A DNA stretch of 64,000 bases, taken from contig CM022953.1 in the NCBI GenBank assembly GCA_012931725.1, forward strand, positions 56,558,535 to 56,622,534, in the 5' to 3' direction. Under the pieces are notes generated by a model, which was given only the letters and a program-made list of their open reading frames with translations, ran no database searches and had not been told where the DNA came from. Shown one piece after another: positions 12,030 to 22,210 of the stretch. Origin of the DNA: Litsea cubeba (Eukaryota; Streptophyta; Magnoliopsida; Laurales; Lauraceae). Position 1 is the first letter of the stretch. Each line of letters opens with the position of its first letter. The translations under genes were made by a program, and so were the position numbers.

Positions 12030-14972
12030 ATGGAAGTTTTTGGGGCAATCATTAGTCTCCTGAGCTGTTTATGTGCAGAAATTGATAAGAAGTACAATAA
12101 TCTGAAACACAGCAAAAAAAACATGGAGACTTTGAGAAGAAAAATGGAAGAGGTGAGTGGCAAAGAAGATGATGTAAAAACTCAATTACAAAGAGTAGAC
12201 AAGCAGCAGGGAATGAAACCCAAGCGCGAGGTACAAATTTGGCTTGATCAGATAGAGAACTTAAAGAATGAAGTGGGAAGCATAGTACTCAAAGAGAAAT
12301 TGGGATGCTTGAATGGTGTCTTGTGTTGTTATTACTCAAAACTAAAGCTAGCCAAGCGTGTTGAGGAGCATATCAAAAAGGTAATCGAGTTGCAAGAGAA
12401 GGGCCAGTTTTTTGATGGATTGTTTATTGATGGAGTGCTGGATACTGGAAAGATCTTACCCATGGCAGAATTACTCAATACAGCAACCACCAAAAGAACT
12501 TTGGACATTATTTGGGATTCCTTGGTGGACACAAAGATCCAAAAGATTGGAGTATATGGAATGGGAGGCATTGGAAAGACTACAATCATGAAGCACATCA
12601 ATAATCGTCTTAAGGGTGGGAGTATTTTTGACCATGTTATTTGGGTGACAGTATCAAGGGCCACTAGTTTGGAGAGGTTACAAAGTGACATTGCCAAAGA
12701 AATTGGGATAGACTTCAAAGAAGATGATGATGAACATTGGAAATCAGAAAAAATATATGCTGCTTTGGTTCGCCGTAAGTTTTTGCTCATTTTAGATGAC
12801 ATCTGGAAGGCATTCCCCTTAGAAGAAATTGGAATTCCTGAACCTAGTGAAGTTAACAATTGCAAGGTAATACTCTCAACTCGTGATCTAAAAGTGTGTC
12901 GACAAATGGAAACACAGAAACTAATTAAAGTAGAGTTCCTTGCAGAGAAGGAATCATGGGAATTGTTCACAGACAAAGTTGGTGGCAATATGGTGATAAC
13001 TTCAAAATTAGAAGAAATTGCAAAGCTTGTGGTCAAAGAATGCGGTGGACTACCACTAGCTATAATCACAGTTGGACGAGCTTTAAGACAAGTTGGTGAC
13101 TTGAGGGTGTGGAGAAATGCATTGAATGAATTAAAATGCTCAACAACTGAGATCGAAGGTATGGAAGCTAACGTCTTTGCGCGTCTCAGATTCAGTTATA
13201 TGCGCCTAAGAAATGATACGTTGCAAGCTTGTTTCTTGTATTGTGTATTATATCCCGAAGATTATGAGATTCCTACTATGGAGTTGGTGCAGTATTGGAT
13301 TTACGAGGGCTTAATCAGTGAAGTGGGGAATAGTGAAGTAGAGATTGACAAGGGGTATGCTATATTGAATGAACTCAAGAATGCTTGTTTGTTAGAAAGC
13401 ATTGACAATAGATCTGGTGCTGAATGTGTCAAGATGCACGACTTAATAAGAGATATGGCCATCAACATCACAAGAGTAAGTCTTTTGTTCATGGTAGAAG
13501 CTGGCGTTGGTTTAAAAGAATTACCTAAGGTGGAGTGGACCGAAGATGTGGAGAGGATCTCATTGATGAACAACAATATTCAAGTGCTTTTAGGTGAGCC
13601 CAAATGCCCTAAACTCTCTACTCTATGGTTACAACATAATCGCCATTTAAAAAAAATCTCACCTTCATTTTTCGAGCACATGAAGAGCCTTAGAGTTCTC
13701 AACTTGTCTTATACTCGGATTAAATGTTTGCCAGAGTCACTTTCTAACTTGGAGAACCTTCGTGCGCTTCTATTACACTATTGTTATGATTTGAAGACAG
13801 TGTCACCCGTGACAAACCTCAAGTCGCTAAGATTTCTTGACCTCTATTATACCGGCATCGAAGTGTTGCCTCAAGGGATGGAAAGGTTGGTTAACCTTCG
13901 ACACCTCAATTTATCACGCACTTTTTCTTTAAACATATTGCCAATTGGTGTAATACACAATCTTTCTCTTCTTGAAGACTTATATATGTACCGAAGTAAA
14001 TATAGATGGTCTTGGAACTCATTGCAAGTGGAGGGAGGAGCTAGCATGGAAGAGATCATAAACTCTACTCATTTGACTAACTTACATGTTCATCTTGTGG
14101 ACCTACCCAGCTTTGATGTTTATGTGAAATCAGAGCATTGGCAAGAGTTGAGAAGCTTTCATCTCATTGTAGGCCAGGTATCAGATCTTTTACCACCAGA
14201 CGGGAAATATATTGTTGAAATTGGAGGTTGTCATATTGTTGATAGTAAAAACCCTCTTGTGCTCCCTTTCAAGACACAACATTTGGCCATTGAGAATTGC
14301 GCCGACATTGTTGGGTTGTCAGAGTTGCAATGCCTATCACATTTGAATGATTTGAAAGAATGTCGTGTATCCAGATGCAACAAAATAGAATACATTCTGA
14401 CGGAGGAAAACACCACCTTGACCACTTTAGAGACATTAGATCTTTGGGATTTACCAAAATTAACGTCTATTTGCAAGGGGGTTGTGCAATATGACACTCT
14501 TAAATGCCTTAAGATCTTGAAGGTTGATGGATGTCACAGTTTGAAGAATCTTTTCTCTATTGAGTTGTTACATCACCTCCAAAATATTAAAGAGATTCAA
14601 GTCAAGGATTGCAAGATGATGGAGGAGTTGATAGCTGGAGCTGAAGAAAATGTAGCCCTCCCAAGGTTGAGCATTTTGGAACTGGAACGTCTTCCGAACT
14701 TGAAGAGCATTTTTTATGTGGCATTCATGTACGATTCCTTACAGACTCTCTGTATAATGAATTGCCCAAAGTTAAAGGAGCTTCCTTCTCTCATTGGAAG
14801 ACAGCCTCTAGCTCTAAAAGCTATCAAGGGAAGTAGAAAGTGGTGGAATGCACTCACATGGAGTGACCCTCATAACAAAATCACCCTCGAACAATTTTTC
14901 GAAGAAGAGGAAGACTCAGGCGGTGATGAAAACAGCGCTGACGACAACGATGATGAAATTCACTCTTTGTAA
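12030..14972 (+). CDS. CC-NB-ARC-LRR (CNL) disease resistance protein, RPS2/RPS5-like
   Basis: This is an uninterrupted 980-codon gene for an intracellular immune receptor that detects pathogen effectors and triggers defence. Domain order: coiled-coil N-terminus (about 20-125); NB-ARC with P-loop GMGGIGKTT (177-185), RNBS-A FDHVIWVTVSR (200-210), kinase-2 LLILDDIW (252-259), RNBS-B VILSTRDLKVC (280-290), GLPLA (340-344), RNBS-D CFLYCVLYPED (401-411) and MHD (469-471). Irregular leucine-rich repeats follow from about 510 to 920, then an acidic tail rich in Glu and Asp (956-980). The RNBS-D form and the lack of a TIR domain place it in the CNL class, of the intronless RPS2/RPS5/At4g27190 type. 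All nucleotide-binding motifs look intact, so it is probably functional. No glycine at position 2, so myristoylation of the RPS5 type is not expected. A broken LRR paralogue lies 7.3 kb downstream. Specificity cannot be inferred. Confidence 0.95.
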   Translation: MEVFGAIISLLSCLCAEIDKKYNNLKHSKKNMETLRRKMEEVSGKEDDVKTQLQRVDKQQGMKPKREVQIWLDQIENLKNEVGSIVLKEKLGCLNGVLCCYYSKLKLAKRVEEHIKKVIELQEKGQFFDGLFIDGVLDTGKILPMAELLNTATTKRTLDIIWDSLVDTKIQKIGVYGMGGIGKTTIMKHINNRLKGGSIFDHVIWVTVSRATSLERLQSDIAKEIGIDFKEDDDEHWKSEKIYAALVRRKFLLILDDIWKAFPLEEIGIPEPSEVNNCKVILSTRDLKVCRQMETQKLIKVEFLAEKESWELFTDKVGGNMVITSKLEEIAKLVVKECGGLPLAIITVGRALRQVGDLRVWRNALNELKCSTTEIEGMEANVFARLRFSYMRLRNDTLQACFLYCVLYPEDYEIPTMELVQYWIYEGLISEVGNSEVEIDKGYAILNELKNACLLESIDNRSGAECVKMHDLIRDMAINITRVSLLFMVEAGVGLKELPKVEWTEDVERISLMNNNIQVLLGEPKCPKLSTLWLQHNRHLKKISPSFFEHMKSLRVLNLSYTRIKCLPESLSNLENLRALLLHYCYDLKTVSPVTNLKSLRFLDLYYTGIEVLPQGMERLVNLRHLNLSRTFSLNILPIGVIHNLSLLEDLYMYRSKYRWSWNSLQVEGGASMEEIINSTHLTNLHVHLVDLPSFDVYVKSEHWQELRSFHLIVGQVSDLLPPDGKYIVEIGGCHIVDSKNPLVLPFKTQHLAIENCADIVGLSELQCLSHLNDLKECRVSRCNKIEYILTEENTTLTTLETLDLWDLPKLTSICKGVVQYDTLKCLKILKVDGCHSLKNLFSIELLHHLQNIKEIQVKDCKMMEELIAGAEENVALPRLSILELERLPNLKSIFYVAFMYDSLQTLCIMNCPKLKELPSLIGRQPLALKAIKGSRKWWNALTWSDPHNKITLEQFFEEEEDSGGDENSADDNDDEIHSL

Positions 14973-16423
14973 ATTAGATACCTCTGTATCATTGTTTCAA
15001 ATTGTTAAATACATGTCCTTTTAGTTTCCATTTATCAGTGTCATGTTAGTTTTATTATTTTGAATGCTCAGATCATGCCCAATCATCTATATTCCAGGAT
15101 CTAACCAAGATTATACTAAAAGCACAACAAACTAACTGCACACATGAAGTTTTAACAGCAGAAGCATCTAACATAGTTGACTTTTGGCTTGTTCTCATTG
15201 TGTAAGAGAGTATGAATTCTGGTTATTTCCTTTTGTATGATCAAGTTCTGTAACAGATCCATCCAAGTAGCTCCATAATTGTTTTCCTTCAACAAAATTG
15301 CGAAATTGGAATTCCCACGTAAAATAATTTTTTCCATTGAATTTAACAAACTGGAATTTCCCATAATCTCACTATCATCTGCCATTGATAACACATTGAC
15401 CAAAAACTTGGTGTGAAAAGAAAGCAAAGACAACAACTCTCAAAAGAAATCGAGTGAGAATTCGCTTACCTGCCAAATTTACTGAAGAAGCAAGAAATCC
15501 ATAAGTCCAGTGATCCTAATGGAGACACTTTGGGATGCTGGTCCCAACTATGGAAGATGCAATTATGTCCAGAAATCCAAAGTGTCTGCCATCAATATGC
15601 ATATTGATACATTTAATATTATCATGGAGGTGTGAAATGTGGGCTCACATCACATGAAATTTAATTATTTTAACTATGTGCAATTTATAACATAAAAACT
15701 AGCTATTACTCTTTATTATGCATTTATCCAATATTATATGGCATTGTTCTCTTAGGCATAAAGCATACAATGGGTCCCACGTCCTGTTAACTAATGCATG
15801 ATCACTAATAATAACAATTCAATAAATGGTAATTCACAATAATAAAAATCATAATGATGATAATTTTCAAATTATAATCACCATGATGATGTCAAGATAA
15901 GTTGAATGGAAGCTATTCAGGGTAGGGTCCACAAATGTTTACCAAGTTGCATGCCACTATATAATCAATAATAAATATAGAAAAACCCATTATAAATAGA
16001 TTATAATAATTTTACTGGTAATCTGGGTTTGGGTCCTCACCAGGGTCCTTAGGGGGGGCAAGGGGGCCATGGCGCCCCCCTTGATTTTGAAACTCCGTAT
16101 TTAAAGGTTCTTTTGGCCCCCAATCTGTGGCTCAACTCATAATTGATTTAAACAAAATTAGAATGAAAGAAGAAAGAAAAGTAGAGAAAGGAAAAGATGG
16201 CAGGAAGAATGAACAAAAAATGAGGAAGGGACGGAGAAAGTCTCTAGTATTTACAATTCTACCGTTTTTAACTGTGGGACCCCTAATGCCAAGATTTGAG
16301 GTTTTGATTCAGAGAGGCAGAAAGCTACGGTTTTGCAAAGAAACTGTGATGCTCCAAAGGCGTTGCTTGTATGTGGAAGAAGACCGAACCCACTTGAAGA
16401 TTTACTTTCAGAGTTAATATTTA
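14973..16423. other. 3' flank of the NLR gene and AT-rich spacer
   Basis: No gene is confidently recognised. A minus-strand ORF of 94 codons (15152-15436) lies beside a donor-like GGCAG/GTAAGC on the minus strand near 15470, which could mark a captured exon, but nothing identifies the protein. An inverted repeat pairs ATGGAGACACTTTGG (15520s) with CCAAAGTGTCTGCCAT (15578-15593). From 15640 to 16020 the DNA is AT-rich with GGGTCCCAC/GGGTCCAC phrases like those of the 4.8-kb element. G-rich and C-rich runs stand at 16051-16080. Confidence 0.4.
16415..16423. repeat. Target-site duplication TAATATTTA, left copy
   Basis: This 9-bp word abuts the left TIR and is repeated exactly at 20531-20539 after the right TIR. 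A 9-bp duplication is the hallmark length of the Mutator superfamily. Confidence 0.9.
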
Positions 16424-16707
16424 GGGAAAATGACCGTACGGGTAACCTAAAACCTGACATTTATCGGGGACAAGATGAAAAACTGAAATTTACCGGATAG
16501 AATATCATACACAAAAGAATGCCCAAATTGGGACGAAAGTACCATTTTTCCTACAGTATCCTATTTATGTAGGATATCCAAGGATTCGATATCCAAGGAT
16601 CTTGAGAGAAGTCTCTTGCTTTAGTGTAAAAAGAGGAAAAAGCTCATCTCCAGCCCATTCCCGGTTTGAAATTCAAACTAATTCCAAAGGGCCAAAACTA
16701 GAGAAGA

Positions 16708-16961
16708 CCATTCCCATTCGTCCATCTGAAATTTTTTTCATCTCCATTGAACAGGACGGGCGTGTCTCTTCTCGTCTCCATCAGTGTAGGCTGGGCTCTC
16801 TTCTCATCTCCATCTCCGATACGAATAGAGAAGCCCATTCCCATTCGTCCATTTGAAATTCTTTTCATCTCCATCGAACAGGACGGGCGTGTCTCTTCTC
16901 GTCTCCATCAGTGTAGGCTGGGCTCTCTTCTCATCTCCATCTCCGATACGAACATGGCTAG
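16708..16961. repeat. 127-bp tandem duplication inside the MULE
   Basis: CCATTCCCATTCGTCC begins at 16708 and again at 16835, and the following sequence (GAACAGGACGGGCGTGTCTC, GTCTCCATCAGTGTAGGCTG) is almost identical in both copies. The overlapping short ORFs here only follow the duplication. Confidence 0.9.
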
Positions 16962-17561
16962 GGAAACTACTACTGGTCTCCATCGTCGGCAACATCTCCA
17001 TCTCTGTCCAGCAATCATCTAGCAGCTGCATCTCCCATCTGATTCCAGCAAGGCTGCATCTCCATCTGTTGTAGTTATTCATGTTCAATCTGCTAGATCT
17101 ATTTTTCTGCAGCTTCAATCTGCTGGGAAGGGGTTGATTTTTATTCAGCTTCGTTTTGGGTACCCCATTTTTTCAGAAGTTTTTTTCTGCTGGGATGGGA
17201 GGGGTGATGTTTTAAGGACTGGTTGGTTTTGTGGATGGGTTTTTTTTTTTCTGCAACTTCAATCTGCTGGGAGGGGAGGGGCCATTTTTTTAGGTTTGTT
17301 TTGATATATTTGAGATTCCACCCTTGTCAGACACAAACTTATCAGCATCTGCCTTAACTACCATGTTGTCCTCCTTTTTGCAATAGTCTTTGGATGTTTC
17401 ATGGAGCTTTATCGTTGAATCTCAACGAAATGACTCAATGGAGTATCAACTTATTTTACCAGTGTAATTTACCTTAGATTGAGTTGAATGTATGGTAATA
17501 GTTCACCAACAACAATAGTACTAGCAGTAGTTTTCGTTTTAGTAGTTCACCAACAACTTGT

Positions 17562-17581
17562 ATTCTCGCTATAGCGAGAAT
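17562..17581. repeat. 20-bp perfect palindrome ATTCTCGCTATAGCGAGAAT
   Basis: This is the longest copy of a palindrome family in the MULE. Other copies with the same 14-bp core CTCGCTATAGCGAG stand at 18926-18943, 19269-19284, 19416-19431 and 19437-19452, and a one-mismatch copy at 19231. Confidence 0.95.
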
Positions 17582-17664
17582 TGTCCCCTGCCTCCTACCT
17601 CTCCACTATCTCTCCATTATTCTATTTTCCTATTTTTCCTCTCCATTATTCTATTTTCCTATTT

Positions 17665-17815
17665 TCAACTCCAGCTCCAGCCCCATTGCAGCTGCAGATT
17701 CCATCACAGCACGACCCATCTCACCTCTTTTTCTACGAATCTTATTCGTCTTTCACTCTCTCTAATTATTGGAAATCCCTAGTGATGCTGTTGTCTACTT
17801 ATTTTACCATTTTTC
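17665..17815. repeat. Left arms of two internal inverted repeats of the MULE
   Basis: Segment 17665-17727 (CAACTCCAGCTCCAGCCCCA onwards) is the imperfect complement of about 20072-20134. Segment 17781-17815 (starting AGTGATGCTGTTGTCTACTT) is the perfect 35-bp complement of 19017-19051. The single-stranded element could fold back on itself. Confidence 0.9.
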
Positions 17816-18725
17816 CATGGAAGATATTGTTGTTAGTGGGAAAGGTTGAAGAGGGTTAAAGTGGGGAACATGGCGCATTTATATGGAAAGATAAAGGTCA
17901 GAGAGAAGAAGTTTCTTAATAAGGTTCGGTGTCATGTAACAGAAATGATATAAACAGAGATTTGCAGAATCTGGCATTGGTGATCACAGACCTCAAGCTT
18001 GCAATTGCGATGCACAATAGATGATTGCATGCAACACTAGAAGAGAAAAAAAGAGAAGATGAAACTGGAGAGTCTAAATAATTTGTATTTGCACAGAATG
18101 TACCATGTAATGTTGTTTATGTTATGTTTTATAATCTTGATAGTAACTTGGACCCATTTATGATCAATGAAAGCCTTTTTATATATTTTGATAGTAACTT
18201 GGATCCAATTTTTAATGTTTTGTATTCCAGCAGCCTCTTGAGGTGTATTAAAGTTGACAAAAACCGGGTAAGTTTGGATAGTTTGTCTTTTTAATGATAG
18301 TTTGCCATTTTGTGTAAAAATATAACACACACCTCTGAAAAAAATTAATCATTGTAGAATTTGCATATATTTACATATATTTGTCACGTAATAGTAGGAG
18401 CTCATGCTTCATAAGTCATAAACTACCACAAGCGTACCCATCAATGGAAAATGAGCTAAAAGAAATTCATTATTTTAGTAGAGAATGTTTCACTTAGTCT
18501 CATAGTAAAATACAAATCCCCGTAACTCAAGCAAACTGTGACCCAACACCAAATCCTTTTTCCCACCTTTGTTCTAGAATTAACCATAAAGAAGACATGT
18601 TTCTAAACATCAAGTTGCTTTGACTTGTCACATTAGGTAATGGTATTTTTTCCTCAATCAATGAGCACTTTTCTCACTTAATTAAATATGCAATCAAGAA
18701 GACCCTGAAACAAAAGAAGCCGCAG

Positions 18726-18895
18726 AGTCATTGGCCCTTGTCCCGGCATGATGAAGTCACTAATCAAATGCAGGTTGAAAAGATGACATATAGCGAGAAC
18801 AGGGTTAATCCTTAAATGTGATTGGCCCTTGTCCTTGTCCTGGCATGATGAAGTCATTGGCCCTAGTCCTTGTCCTGGCATGATGTAGTCACTTA
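18726..18895. repeat. Threefold repeat GGCCCTTGTCC-TGGCATGATGAAGTCA
   Basis: The phrase TTGGCCCTTGTCCYGGCATG followed by ATGAAGTCA occurs at about 18730, 18823 and 18858, with CCTTGTCCTGGCATGATG at the centre. It lies inside the MULE, directly before one of the CTATAG palindromes. Confidence 0.75.
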
Positions 18896-20285
18896 TCTTT
18901 TGAACACATAAAAATGGGATTCCAGGTCTCGCTATAGCGAGACTATGCTCTGCTCCATTTTCATTTTCATGTCTCCACTTCAATCTTCTTTTCCACTAAT
19001 AATAATATTTTCTATTGAAAAATGGTAAAATAAGTAGACAACAGCATCACTAACGACAATAACTTCCATGAAAGTTGAGCCTTATACCAAATTGAACTAC
19101 ACGAGGCTTTTTTTCTTATATGTTTGTTAAAAACATTTAAAAAAAAATAAAAAAAAATTGCTCAACACCTCGTTCACAGACCCCCCTCTTCTCGTTCATA
19201 TACACCCCCACCCCTTTTTCCAGAAAGTAGTCTCGCTATAGCAAGAATAGTTTTTTCCACAGAATGTCTCTCGCTATAGCGAGACATATTTTCGCTATAG
19301 TGAGCTTCCAGTGAGTACAAGTCTGACTCCCAAGATGGAGAGTTTTTTCCTAAACAAAACCAGCTTCTGCCAAAAATGGAAGGGAATGAGACGCTACTAC
19401 AGAGGCAGGGACCATTCTCGCTATAGCGAGACCTAGTCTCGCTATAGCGAGAATGAGGTCATCTGGACTCTGCTATTTTCAGCTCGGGTTGGCTAAAGAA
19501 ATTGCCAAAAATGGTCACTCCATTTATTTTGTTAATGTGATCCTCTCCCCATCGTTCACAAGAGATGACCCACCTGCACGTATTTCATGTGAATTCCCAT
19601 AGGTGAAAAGTCTCTCTCCTTTCAGTTTATTGAGTGATGCTTTGTCCAAATGTCCAAGCTAAAAAATGAAGATGTCCAAAGACATTGATGTGAACTAATA
19701 GAACAACCTCAATCAGGTAAAGAGAGAAGGATATGCAGTCACATATATCAATGTCAGCACCTTACCTTCTCCAAAATATAGTACCATGGGAACTTTGGAT
19801 CATTATTTCTTTCATATGCTAAAATCAAAGAAACATTAGTGAAGATCCATAAATGTTTATCACATAATTTCATTTTTGATGAATAATAAGTTCAAGAAGA
19901 GATAAAAAAAACTAATATCCACACATCACCCTCGTGATTCATAAATTCCTGGCCAACAAATGGGCCTACAAGCACACAAGGAAAACTAATATCCATACAT
20001 CTCCCGGCTGTTTTCATTTTCGCGATGGAAAAGAGAAAGGGATGGACGTCATCGACTGCGATGTGGCGTGGAGCTGAGATGGGTCGTGCTGTGATGGAAC
20101 CGGCAGCTGCGATGGGGCTGGAGTTGGAGTTGAAGTTGAAACCATGGCTCTTTTGAATCCATGGGGTTTGTGAGGTTTAACACAAGATAAAACCAGGGAG
20201 GAGACAGGGAGGAGCAGAGTTTTTTCATCTCTGGAAAAGTCGAGCGGGAAGATGAAAGCTTTGGGGGGAGAATGGGAGTAGGTAA

Positions 20286-20405
20286 CTGTACGATATTCTA
20301 CAGGCTTAGGATATCGAACTGTGCCTTAGGATATCGAACGATGCGATATCCTAAGCAACTGGGATATCAAATCATTCGATATCCTACAGCCCTAGGATAT
20401 CGCTG
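20286..20405. repeat. Subterminal GATATC cluster of the MULE (right side)
   Basis: Six copies of a motif around GGATATCGAA occur in both orientations (near 20309, 20329, 20344, 20362, 20378 and 20395). Two more copies lie at the left end at about 16571 and 16584. Clustered subterminal motifs are typical transposase-binding sites, although this role is inferred here. Confidence 0.7.
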
Positions 20406-20570
20406 GAAAAAGGGTAAAACCGTCCCATTTTGACTGGTTTTTGTGTACGATCTTCCATCCGATAAATTACATTCTTTCATCTGCTATTGGATAATTATTG
20501 GGTCTTGGGCCGTCGTACGGTAATTGTCCCTAATATTTACAATAGGTAGAGAGATATAATTATATACAAT

Positions 20571-21092
20571 TAGGGTTGTAAATGGGTATCTGACTCTCCG
20601 ATTTCCCAAAAGTTTCAACCCGTAAAACAGAGTTTAGAACCTATTTTAGGTTCAGATTTATATACGGGTTCAGGTTCGTAGCCCAATTTATGTTCCAATT
20701 GATAAACGGGTCTGGTTCTGGGTCTATATAGGTTTCGACCCATGGACTCGGGACCTGACATATGAGTCTTTGATGTTGCAAATTATACCTCAAAGTTAAC
20801 TTTATCTTGGACATTTTTATGTATAATACTGGAGGTAGTAGAGTCGAAGTATTATTATAAGTTGAACGATATGCTTATTTTAAAGAAAAAAATAAAAAAT
20901 AAAGAGAAACTAGAACCGATTTTGGAACTAGATCTCAATCCTCTAGGTGGATCCGATTCTAGAATTGGAACCGGGTCTAGAACCAGCAAAATGAGTTTCG
21001 AGTCAAAACCGGACCCGAAACCGAAACCATTATTTAGAACGGGTTCGGGTCCAGTATGGTTCCGACCCAAAACCGTTCCATTTGCAACCCTA
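20571..21092. mobile_element. 522-bp hAT-type MITE
   Basis: The ends are TAGGGTTGTAAATGG and its near-complement CCATTTGCAACCCTA. The flanks are TATACAAT (20563-20570) and TACACAAT (21093-21100), an 8-bp duplication with one mismatch, as expected for hAT. The interior is a patchwork of GGGTTCGGGTC/GACCCGAAACC phrases without a transposase. The short ORFs inside are not genes. Confidence 0.85.
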
Positions 21093-21100
21093 TACACAAT

Positions 21101-22210
21101 ACGTCATAATGTTTTTCCATCATTAAGGCTCATATTTAAAATCTAAACCGATCAAAATTATTTTTGCTTCATTTCTCTATTATGAAAAAAACTTTTAATC
21201 CAATCAAAGTTTCATCCCTAGTGGATGAAAAATAGTTTTTTTTTTGCGTGTTTTGGTGTGATTATATATTCAGTAAAAACTCTCAAGGAGATAAATACTA
21301 GTAAGACCATTCTTTTAAATGGTTTAGATATTAAATATATATATATATTGACGAGCATACTTAGTTAGGTGTTTAAAAAAAGTACAATATCCACATTATA
21401 GTTACACCATTAAATCTGGTAGATTTTGAGTTGATTACTTGGTTTACACCATTGGATTAGACCACTGGATTGGGTAGGGTTGTATGGGAGGTTTGAGATT
21501 TGGGAATTTTGAAAATTAGTTTTATATGGTATTTTGAATGTGGTTGGACCGTTGGAGCTATATGGGGGGTTAGATGACCCACTTTCAAATTAATCAATAA
21601 AAAAAAATGGTCATAGTAGTTTGTTCGTAAGTTATTTGTAAGTGATTTTTTAAAAGTGGGTTAAATTCTTATTTAAGTGAATTTCTCAAGGACTAATGCA
21701 AGAGAAAAAAAATCATTTTGAAATAATTTTAGAATTTTCATTAGTGGCTCCATTAAAAAGCCTCTTGATTTTTTCATGAGTCCAAACCTTAAATGATTTG
21801 GACTATATTTTTAATATACTATTCTTGCCCTTCAAAGTTCTACCTCCAAATTGATTAGCCTTGAGCCTTGGTTTTCTGGAGTAACAAATGAATATCATTT
21901 TTCTTTTTTACATTTTCATTTTTTATTATCATTTTTAAAATCTTTGTCACTCAGTGAAAAAACTTTGAGCAAAACTTCACAAAAATTCTTGTATATGATT
22001 TACTAAATTTTATAATTTTATTTAAATTTTTTAACTTTGCCCTCCCCACCTCCCAAAATAAATTTTTTGATTCTGCCCCTTCGCATTCTCCCCCACTTAA
22101 AAGAGTTTGGTCGACAAGATTCAACTTAAACAAGTGCGACGTACGAAATGGTGTTTGGGTGAGTAATGAAATATTACATCCTCCCCCACTTATATATATA
22201 CAGAAGTTAA
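21101..22210. other. AT-rich spacer with possible LTR-end relics
   Basis: No gene is seen. A short TA repeat lies near 21337-21350. On the minus strand, two purine runs (AAGTGGGGGAGAATG ending near 22083 and TAAGTGGGGGAGGATGTAAT near 22175) look like polypurine tracts before an LTR start, but no LTR partner was found. Confidence 0.35.

Larger units (their letters stand above)
16424..20530. mobile_element. 4.1-kb non-autonomous Mutator-like element (MULE) with long TIRs
   Basis: The element starts GGGAAAATGACCGTACGG and ends with the complement of GGGACAATTACCGTACGA, inside a perfect 9-bp target duplication (TAATATTTA). The TIRs run about 130 bp with gaps; inner landmarks CGTACACAAAAAC, AATTTATCGGATGGA and TGGGACG can be aligned on both sides. 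No transposase (MURA or MUDRA domain) was recognised inside. The interior holds a 127-bp tandem duplication, a perfect 35-bp inverted repeat, a longer imperfect inverted repeat, and at least five copies of the palindrome TCTCGCTATAGCGAGA. Some interior pieces (for example the GC-rich patch near 16640-17070) could be captured gene fragments, as in Pack-MULEs, but none was identified. The perfect duplication suggests fairly recent insertion. Confidence 0.9.

Noticed and set aside
12332..13069. 245-codon minus-strand ORF
   Set aside because: It is the antisense shadow of the NB-ARC coding sequence.
15152..15480. Possible minus-strand exon with donor GGCAG/GTAAGC
   Set aside because: The protein is unknown, no partner exon was found, and the upstream frame has a stop; too weak for a gene call.
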